Made by a program: the position numbers and the translations under genes. From Syntrophales bacterium (GTDB taxonomy: Bacteria; Desulfobacterota; Syntrophia; Syntrophales; UBA2192): DNA of 11,336 nt. The notes beneath the pieces are model-generated. The model did not search any database, was not told where the DNA came from, and saw nothing but the letters and a program-made list of their open reading frames with translations. Shown in pieces: positions 7,141 through 11,336 of this stretch (its first letter is position 1; each line of letters begins with the position of its first letter). Location: NCBI GenBank assembly GCA_025454095.1, contig JALOPC010000036.1:1-11336 (forward strand), written 5' to 3'.

Positions 7141-7239
7141 CATCGCGGCGGTGAGCAGCCCCGTTGCGATCTGGGCTGGATGTAAACATTTTGTCGTGTA
7201 GAGGTTGACCACCATGCTCTTCAAAGTGGTGGTTTTTTT
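7141..7239 (+). ncRNA. Structured leader or small RNA of about 100 nt ahead of the cold-shock gene
   Basis: From the predicted start to the terminator T-tract this region can fold into two hairpins. The first pairs 7142-7151 with 7161-7170 (10 bp including two G-U pairs, nine-base loop). The second is the terminator at 7208-7233. Between them lies a mostly unpaired linker containing the palindrome ATGTAAACAT (7180-7189). No long reading frame is present. It may be an independent small RNA, or an attenuator leader whose readthrough expresses the cold-shock protein 57 bases downstream. I do not recognise a known RNA family. Confidence 0.45.
7208..7239 (+). terminator. Intrinsic terminator upstream of the cold-shock gene
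   Basis: ACCACCA (7208-7214) pairs perfectly with TGGTGGT (7227-7233) around a 12-base loop, followed directly by a T-tract (seven Ts at 7233-7239, the first in the stem). It lies downstream of the only clear promoter and upstream of the cold-shock start, so it either ends a small RNA or attenuates the gene. Confidence 0.75.
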
Positions 7240-7296
7240 ATTTCTGCCGTCGTTTTTTGTCCGCCTGTGAAAATCTGCGAAAGGAGGACAAGGGCG

Positions 7297-7497
7297 ATGT
7301 CAGAAGGCAACGTCAAATGGTTCCATGAGCGCAAGGGCTTCGGTTTCATCGAAACCGACGAAGGCAGTGACGTCTTCGTGCACTTCAGCGCGATCGAGGA
7401 CAGCGGCTTCAGGACCCTTCAAGAGGGTCAGCGCGTACGCTTCGAGATCCTGCAGGGCCCCAAAGGCCCCGCCGCCTCGAACGTGAGGGCGCTCTAG
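7297..7497 (+). CDS. CspA-family cold-shock protein
   Basis: This 66-residue protein is a single cold-shock domain: a five-stranded OB fold that binds single-stranded RNA and DNA and melts mRNA structure in the cytoplasm. The RNA-binding motifs are both present, RNP1 KGFGFI (13-18) and RNP2 VFVHFS (26-31), with NVKWF at the start. Length is normal for the family. The frame is open back to a GTG at 7267, but the ATG at 7297 gives the usual N-terminus and has AAAGGAGG about nine bases before it. It lies directly after a promoter-terminator leader and is followed by a hairpin and an RRM protein gene. Members of this family can act as transcription antiterminators, which fits an autoregulated leader (inference). 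Cold induction itself is not shown by the sequence. Confidence 0.96.
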   Translation: MSEGNVKWFHERKGFGFIETDEGSDVFVHFSAIEDSGFRTLQEGQRVRFEILQGPKGPAASNVRAL

Positions 7498-7515
7498 GCC
7501 GTACGAATACGCGGG

Positions 7516-7551
7516 GGCACTTTCCTGCCATGGAAGCGGGGAAGTGCCTTT
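7516..7551 (+). terminator. Hairpin terminator after the cold-shock gene
   Basis: GGCACTTTCC (7516-7525) pairs with GGGAAGTGCC (7539-7548) with one G-U pair and a 13-base loop, followed by TTTGCTT. The T-tract is short, so partial readthrough into the RRM gene is likely. The rest of the gap to 7656 shows no convincing promoter. Confidence 0.6.
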
Positions 7552-7656
7552 GCTTACTCTTCCGATTGATCCCGCCTCTGTGGTTCCATTGTCGGGGCCC
7601 TCGTGCCTGCCCCGGGAAGATTCGGAGGAAGACGAAACAACGAATAGGAGGCGTAC

Positions 7657-8010
7657 ATGAACAGAAAACTTTACGTTGGAAACCTCTCGAGCGAAGCGAC
7701 GGAGGAGGAACTGCGTTTTAATTTTTCCCAGGCCGGCAATGTCCTTTCCGTGAGCCTCATCAAGGACCGGATGACGGGCCTCAACAAGGGATTCGGGTTC
7801 GTGGAAATGGAAACCGAAGAGGGCGCCCAGAAGGCCATCGAGTCCTTCAACGGCGGGGAGCTTCACGGCAAGGTCATCGTCGTGAGCGAAGCCAAGCCCC
7901 CGAAGGATCGGCCGGCAGGCGGCGGCTTCGGCCGGGACAGCCGGCCCCGCCAGGGCGGCTTCGGCCGGGGCCCGGGCAGGCCGGGCGGCGGTGGCGGTCG
8001 TCGTTACTAA
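7657..8010 (+). CDS. RRM-domain RNA-binding protein with Gly/Arg-rich tail
   Basis: This 117-residue protein has one RNA recognition motif (about 3-80) and a disordered C-terminal tail. RNP2 LYVGNL (5-10) and RNP1 KGFGFVEM (44-51) carry the aromatic residues that stack on RNA bases. The tail (87-117) is rich in glycine and arginine, with two GGFGR units and a final GGGGGRRY. The architecture matches the small bacterial RRM proteins known best from cyanobacteria, some of which are cold-induced. The ATG has AGGAGG six bases upstream. The gene follows the cold-shock gene after a hairpin of moderate strength; both products are RNA chaperone types, so a shared role at low temperature is a reasonable inference. 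Confidence 0.95.
   Translation: MNRKLYVGNLSSEATEEELRFNFSQAGNVLSVSLIKDRMTGLNKGFGFVEMETEEGAQKAIESFNGGELHGKVIVVSEAKPPKDRPAGGGFGRDSRPRQGGFGRGPGRPGGGGGRRY
7921..7969 (+). repeat. Two copies of a 16-bp direct repeat in the RRM protein tail
   Basis: GGCGGCTTCGGCCGGG occurs at 7921-7936 and 7954-7969, both in frame and encoding GGFGR. This is probably how the glycine/arginine tail expanded. Confidence 0.8.
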
Positions 8011-8024
8011 GTCCCATGGAATAT

Positions 8025-8057
8025 CGGGGCGTCCCCTGCGGGGGGGACGCCCCGTTT
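8025..8057 (+). terminator. Strong hairpin between the RRM and radical SAM genes
   Basis: CGGGGCGTCCCC (8025-8036) pairs perfectly with GGGGACGCCCCG (8043-8054) around a 6-base loop and is followed by TTTCCCTT. It begins 14 bases after the RRM stop and ends just before the ribosome binding site of the next gene, so it should end most RRM transcripts. Confidence 0.75.
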
Positions 8058-8074
8058 CCCTTCCGGGAGGCGAC

Positions 8075-10231
8075 ATGAAAAAACCCAGGCTGGTCCTGAT
8101 CCACCCTGCCCCCGACAAAGACCGTTTGATCTCGAGGCGCAGGGCAAAATCCTCCGTTGCCCAGCTGAACCTTCCCATCCTGGCGGCCCACGCCGATGAC
8201 CGGTTCGACGTGCGCATCCTCGACGAAAATGTGGAGGAGATCCATTTCGACGCCGTCGAGGCCGATCTCGTCGGGATATCCCTCATGACCTGCACGGCCC
8301 TCCGCGGCTATGAGATCGCCGACGGCTTCCGCCGCAGGGGAGTGAGCGTCACCCTCGGGGGCATGCACGTTTTTTTCCTGCAGGAAGAAGCGCTCGACCA
8401 CGCCGATGCCATCGTGGTCGGGGAAGGCGAGTACGCCTGGAACGACCTGCTGGATGATTTCCTCGCTGGCCGGATGAAGAAGCGCTACCGTGCGGAAAGG
8501 CTCCATGATCTCGAAGGCTTGCCGCGTCCGCGCCTGGACCTGCTCAAGCCCGGCGCCTACTCCTTCCCGAACGTCGTCGAGACCTCCCGGGGCTGCCCCA
8601 ACCGTTGTAACTACTGCGCCGTCACCGAGTTCTGGGGATCGAAATTCCGGTTCCGCCCCGTCGAAGAGGTCGTCGACGAAATCAAGGCTCTGCCGCAAGG
8701 GGATCTTCTGTTCATCGACGACAACATGTTCGGGCACTCGGAGCGGTCGAAGGAGCTCTTCCGGGCCCTGATCCCTCTGAAGCGCCGGTGGGTCGGTCAG
8801 GGGGACTTGCGGCTCGCGCGGGATCCGGAACTGCTGGATCTCGCCTCCCGCAGCGGCTGCAAGTGGCTTTTCATGGGCTTCGAGACGACCAGCGTGGAGA
8901 ACCTCCGGGCCCTGGGCAAGGCGAAGCTCAACCGGGCGCCGGAATACGAGAAGTCCATCTCCACGATCCACCGCTCCGGGATCAAGATCCTGGGCTCCTT
9001 CATGTTCGGGCTCGACAACGACGGCCCGGATGTCTTCGCCCGGACGCTCGACTTCTGCATCGACAACCGCCTGGAGTGCGCAAACTTCTACATTCTCACC
9101 CCTCTGCCGGGGACGAAACTCTTCGACGACATGAAGGAGCGCAACCGCATCGAGCACTTCGACTGGTCCCGCTACGACGCCAATCACGTCGTCATCAAGC
9201 CGGCGGGCATGTCCAAGAAGGAACTCACGGAAGGCTACATCCGGACCTACCGCGCCTTCTACTCCATGCGCTCCATCGCCCTGCGGGCTCTTTCGACCGG
9301 GCGCGACAAGGGGCACACGGTTCTCATGAACCTCGGCCGCAAGCTCAAGCACATTTCAGCGGAAATGGAAAAGAGGGATTCCTGCACGAACGGGAATCCC
9401 TCTTTGCGATTCATGGGCGCGCCGGCGCCGGTTCTATTGACCCTTGAACCGGGCCTGACGCCTCTCGACGAAGGAGCGGATCCCCTCGGCGGCATCCTCG
9501 CTTTTCATGATGGGTGCAAGATCGGGCAGCAGCCTCGCGATTGCCGCCCGTTCGCCCTCGGCACGCGTGCGCCTGGCCGATTTCCGCCTGGCCGATTTCA
9601 GGGAGGCCTGCACGCCCAGGGGCGCCTGCCGGGCTATCGTCTCCGCGATCTCCAGGGCCCGGTCCACCTGCCGGCCCGGCTCGGCCAGCTCCTGCACGAG
9701 GCCCAGGCGCAAGGCCTCGGCGGCCGGGATCTCGTCGCCCGTGAGCAGGTAGCGCATGGCGTTGCCCCAGCCGATCTCGCGGTGCAGGCGCACCGTGGCG
9801 CCCCCGACGGGGTAGATGCCCCGCCTGACCTCGATCTGGCCGAAGCGAGTGTCCGAGGCCGCGACACGGATATCCATGGCCAGCAGCAGCTCGAGGCCGA
9901 TGGTGTAGCAGATCCCCTGGACGGCCATGACCATGGGCTTTCCGACCTGCCTGCCCTCGACGAGCCCGAAGGGGTCGCAGGTGCCTGCGGGCAGCTCGGG
10001 GAGCCTTGCCTCTCCCAGGCAGGGTGCCCACTGCGGCAGATCGAGGCCGGCCGTGAAGTGCCGGCCGTGGGCAAAGAGCAGCCCGCAGCGAAGCTCCCCG
10101 TCCCGATCGAGTTCGCCCATGGCCGCCGCCAGCTCCAGGAACATCTCCACGTCGAAGGCGTTCATCTTCTCGGGCCGGTTGAGCCCCATGAGGAGCACGT
10201 GGCCCCGGCGCTCCACGGTGATTTTACCTGA
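8075..10231 (+). CDS. B12-binding-type radical SAM protein; frame runs on without a stop past its natural end
   Basis: The recognisable protein spans about 445 residues (8075 to about 9410). Residues 1-135 form a cobalamin-binding-like Rossmann domain (ADLVGISLMT, VTLGGMHVFF, DAIVVGEGEYAW). The lower-axial DxHxxG motif is absent, as in many such proteins. The radical SAM domain (about 165-380) begins TSRGCPNRCNYC with the CX3CX2C ligands C174, C178 and C181 for the [4Fe-4S] cluster. MGFET (about 268-272) and the late LTPLPGT motif are typical. Related proteins do methylations or rearrangements in lipid or cofactor biosynthesis; the substrate here is unknown. The ATG at 8075 has GGGAGG before it. 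Oddly, no in-frame stop occurs until 10231: the frame crosses a 13-bp terminator at 9370-9405 and then runs antisense through the whole enoyl-CoA hydratase gene, where the translation is low-complexity and not protein-like. The true C-terminus is probably near 9360-9410, and a lost stop or a sequence error is likely. Confidence 0.8.
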   Translation: MKKPRLVLIHPAPDKDRLISRRRAKSSVAQLNLPILAAHADDRFDVRILDENVEEIHFDAVEADLVGISLMTCTALRGYEIADGFRRRGVSVTLGGMHVFFLQEEALDHADAIVVGEGEYAWNDLLDDFLAGRMKKRYRAERLHDLEGLPRPRLDLLKPGAYSFPNVVETSRGCPNRCNYCAVTEFWGSKFRFRPVEEVVDEIKALPQGDLLFIDDNMFGHSERSKELFRALIPLKRRWVGQGDLRLARDPELLDLASRSGCKWLFMGFETTSVENLRALGKAKLNRAPEYEKSISTIHRSGIKILGSFMFGLDNDGPDVFARTLDFCIDNRLECANFYILTPLPGTKLFDDMKERNRIEHFDWSRYDANHVVIKPAGMSKKELTEGYIRTYRAFYSMRSIALRALSTGRDKGHTVLMNLGRKLKHISAEMEKRDSCTNGNPSLRFMGAPAPVLLTLEPGLTPLDEGADPLGGILAFHDGCKIGQQPRDCRPFALGTRAPGRFPPGRFQGGLHAQGRLPGYRLRDLQGPVHLPARLGQLLHEAQAQGLGGRDLVAREQVAHGVAPADLAVQAHRGAPDGVDAPPDLDLAEASVRGRDTDIHGQQQLEADGVADPLDGHDHGLSDLPALDEPEGVAGACGQLGEPCLSQAGCPLRQIEAGREVPAVGKEQPAAKLPVPIEFAHGRRQLQEHLHVEGVHLLGPVEPHEEHVAPALHGDFT
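9370..9405. terminator. Bidirectional terminator between convergent genes, inside the radical SAM frame
   Basis: AAAGAGGGATTCC (9370-9382) pairs perfectly with GGAATCCCTCTTT (9393-9405), a 13-bp stem with a 10-base loop. On the minus strand it is followed by TTTTCC, giving a good terminator for the hydratase operon, whose last stop is at 9434. On the plus strand the T-tract is part of the stem. Confidence 0.8.
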
Positions 10232-10237
10232 TGCCAT
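9434..10237 (-). CDS. Enoyl-CoA hydratase/isomerase (crotonase) family protein
   Basis: This 267-residue protein has the usual length and fold of the crotonase family, which stabilises a thioester enolate in an oxyanion hole. HFTAGLDL (60-67) and the AVQGICYTIGLELLLAMDI helix (105-123) supply the oxyanion-hole backbone amides. E116 and E136 (in FGQIEV), 20 residues apart, occupy the positions of the two catalytic glutamates of rat enoyl-CoA hydratase, so hydration of a 2-enoyl-CoA is chemically plausible. The actual substrate is not evident. Its ATG lies 14 bases inside the end of the preceding Fe-S protein gene and follows GGAAGGAGGGGG, so the two are translationally coupled. The C-terminal region has a five-codon tandem duplication, KSARRKSARR (214-223). 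The whole gene lies antisense to the unterminated radical SAM frame and could be missed by automatic gene callers for that reason. Confidence 0.93.
   Translation of the reverse strand: MASGKITVERRGHVLLMGLNRPEKMNAFDVEMFLELAAAMGELDRDGELRCGLLFAHGRHFTAGLDLPQWAPCLGEARLPELPAGTCDPFGLVEGRQVGKPMVMAVQGICYTIGLELLLAMDIRVAASDTRFGQIEVRRGIYPVGGATVRLHREIGWGNAMRYLLTGDEIPAAEALRLGLVQELAEPGRQVDRALEIAETIARQAPLGVQASLKSARRKSARRTRAEGERAAIARLLPDLAPIMKSEDAAEGIRSFVERRQARFKGQ
9570..9599 (-). repeat. 15-bp in-frame tandem duplication in the hydratase gene
   Basis: A 15-base unit occurs twice back to back (9570-9584 and 9585-9599) with no mismatch. It encodes KSARR twice in a surface-type basic helix near the C-terminus. 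Perfect identity suggests a recent slip. Confidence 0.85.
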
Positions 10238-11024
10238 GACCCCCTCCTTCCCGGCGTTCCAACCCGACGGGGCAGACGGCGATGCAGTTGAAGCAGGTGT
10301 ACTGGAACCCGATGAACGAGGCCTGGTAGAGGCTCATGAAGGTCGGGTCTTTGAGAAGGTTCTGCTGCTCCTCGGGGGACTTGCCGATGAACTTCCGGAT
10401 GTAAGCGATGGCCCCGGGGATCCCGAAAGGCTGGGATGCCCGAAGGCACTTGAGTTCCTCCGTTTTCCCTTCGGTATCGAGAGCCTTGCCCGGGCAGGCC
10501 TCGACGCAGAGCCCGCAGTCGTTGCAAAGCTCCTCCTGCAGGGGCGGATCGGATTCCAGCTCGAGCTCCGTCAGCAGGGCCGTGAAACTCAGCCTCGATC
10601 CGAACCGGGGGTGAATGACGAGATTGTGCCGCCCGAAGACGCCGAGACCGGACTGCACGGCGGCATGGCGCAGGGAGATGTCGCCCGCGAGCCCGAAGGT
10701 GGGGGCGGCCATGTCGAGCGGGTACGACGACAGCACCGGGGAGGCCCGTTTGCCCGTCCGGTCCTCGAGGAGCCGCGCAACCTGGTAAAGGTGGGCCTTC
10801 GAGGTGTCCATGACGGCCATGCGCCCGGCGATGTTGAAGCGCGGGTTTTCGCTGTCCAGGGCGCCGTCGAGCATCCGGTGGCCGAAGACGATGAGGCTCT
10901 GCGCCTTCGGCAGGTAGCTCCTGGGGTCGGGCAACTTCGGCGACTTGTAGTCAGCCAGGGCGAGAAAGCCCACCGCGTCCGCCCCCTGGCTCAGCGCAAA
11001 CGTCCGGATGTCTTCCTTCTTCAT
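10224..11024 (-). CDS. QueG-like double [4Fe-4S] protein, short form
   Basis: This 266-residue cytoplasmic protein is related to epoxyqueuosine reductase (QueG) and the cobamide-dependent reductive dehalogenase superfamily. The N-terminal region contains SGLGVFGRHNLVIHPRFGSRLSF (125-147), matching the QueG segment that reads AGLGWIGKHTNL and contributes to the cofactor site. Two ferredoxin-type clusters follow: C167, C170, C173, C177-P (CX2CX2CX3CP) and C244, C247, C251-P, with C193 a possible extra ligand. True QueG is about 100 residues longer, with a C-terminal repeat domain that is missing here. With a MarR regulator and a crotonase as neighbours, a reductase for a small molecule is more likely than tRNA modification (inference). 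An ATG at 11042 overlaps the MarR stop by four bases, but the one at 11024 has AGGAGG five bases before it and is preferred. Confidence 0.85.
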   Translation of the reverse strand: MKKEDIRTFALSQGADAVGFLALADYKSPKLPDPRSYLPKAQSLIVFGHRMLDGALDSENPRFNIAGRMAVMDTSKAHLYQVARLLEDRTGKRASPVLSSYPLDMAAPTFGLAGDISLRHAAVQSGLGVFGRHNLVIHPRFGSRLSFTALLTELELESDPPLQEELCNDCGLCVEACPGKALDTEGKTEELKCLRASQPFGIPGAIAYIRKFIGKSPEEQQNLLKDPTFMSLYQASFIGFQYTCFNCIAVCPVGLERREGGGHGIR

Positions 11025-11038
11025 GGTGTCCTCCTGTC

Positions 11039-11336
11039 TCATCGGCTTTTGAACTCCTCGAGGATGCCGCCCAGGACTTCCTTGAAAGCCTCGATCTGGG
11101 CCGCCTCGAAGCCCGCCTTGATTTTATCGTTGACGCCCCGGATGACGCCGGCCGCCCTTGCCGCCTCGTCGAGACCCGCCGGCGTGATCCGAATCAAAAG
11201 CGCGCGCCGGTCTTCGCGCTTGGCCTCCCTCCGGACAAAATCCGCTTTTTCGAGACGGTCGATAAGGCCCGTCATGGCCGAGTTGTCCACGCCAAGGACC
11301 TGCCCCAGCTCCGACATCATGCGGCCGTCCTTCTCT
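11039..11336 (-). CDS. MarR-family transcriptional regulator, 5' end outside the window
   Basis: The last 98 codons are present; the frame is open to the window edge, so the gene begins beyond it. The visible part is a winged helix-turn-helix: the recognition region reads LGVDNSAMTGLIDRLEKADFVRRE, followed by the wing KREDRRALLIRITPAG with the conserved D-R-R of MarR proteins. The last 40 residues form the dimerisation helix. Such proteins usually repress their own operon until a small aromatic or acyl-CoA ligand binds. The stop overlaps or lies just ahead of the Fe-S protein gene, which with the crotonase is its probable target. Its operator must lie outside the window. Confidence 0.92.
   Translation of the reverse strand, partial: EKDGRMMSELGQVLGVDNSAMTGLIDRLEKADFVRREAKREDRRALLIRITPAGLDEAARAAGVIRGVNDKIKAGFEAAQIEAFKEVLGGILEEFKSR

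Noticed and set aside
7874..9352. Minus-strand frame of 492 codons opposite the radical SAM gene
   Set aside because: No domain motifs and no ribosome binding site; the plus strand has the CX3CX2C radical SAM motif in the same place.
9413..10231. C-terminal extension of the radical SAM protein as a real 270-residue domain
   Set aside because: It is exactly antisense to a well-conserved crotonase with both catalytic glutamates, and its translation is compositionally shadow-like.
10224..11042. Start of the QueG-like protein at 11042, in an ATGA overlap with the MarR stop
   Set aside because: The AGGAGG site lies between this ATG and the one at 11024, at the right distance only for the latter; the six extra residues add nothing to the fold.

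Overview
The window is GC-rich DNA (by eye in the mid-60s % GC) from a bacterium. Its gene content fits an anaerobic, acyl-CoA-metabolising Desulfobacterota/Deltaproteobacteria-type genome: a cysteine-rich FAD oxidoreductase, a thiolase-like protein, a crotonase, a short QueG-like Fe-S protein and a B12-type radical SAM protein. The lineage is inferred from gene content only; there is no rRNA or marker gene. Genes are packed in short operons with strong AGGAGG-type ribosome binding sites. No tRNA, rRNA, CRISPR array, transposase or attachment site was seen.

Layout. (1) 64-2737, minus strand: a two-gene operon, an FAD-dependent oxidoreductase with a CX6CX2CX3CP cysteine cluster followed one base later by a roughly 11-segment permease. 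A good sigma70-type promoter lies just upstream (2766-2794). (2) 2878-4809, plus strand: a small DUF5658-like membrane protein, then a 497-residue thiolase-like protein without the usual nucleophilic cysteine, with its own likely promoter. A hairpin at 4820-4850 separates it from the next, convergent unit. (3) 4859-6851, minus strand: an APC-family amino acid permease followed by a methyltransferase with a Tat-like signal peptide, under a strong promoter at 6902-6930. (4) 6852-7656: a gene-poor stretch that is dense in signals. It holds a possible 26-residue peptide gene, a promoter, a structured leader or small RNA ending in a textbook terminator, the cold-shock gene and another hairpin. (5) 7657-8010: an RRM RNA-binding protein with a glycine/arginine tail. 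(6) 8075 onward: a B12-binding-type radical SAM protein whose frame has no stop codon before a 13-bp terminator hairpin and runs on to 10231, antisense to the whole next gene. (7) 9434-11336, minus strand: a MarR regulator (5' end outside the window), a QueG-like double-cluster Fe-S protein and an enoyl-CoA hydratase, tightly overlapping and probably one operon.

How the parts may work together. The MarR protein probably controls its own operon, perhaps in response to an acyl or aromatic CoA-related ligand (inference). The cold-shock protein and the RRM protein are both RNA chaperone types, and the attenuator-like leader suggests control by transcription readthrough. The FAD oxidoreductase and permease probably handle the same unidentified organic acid.

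The points most worth checking are the stop-less radical SAM frame across a terminator, the leader upstream of the cold-shock gene, and the apparently exported SAM methyltransferase.
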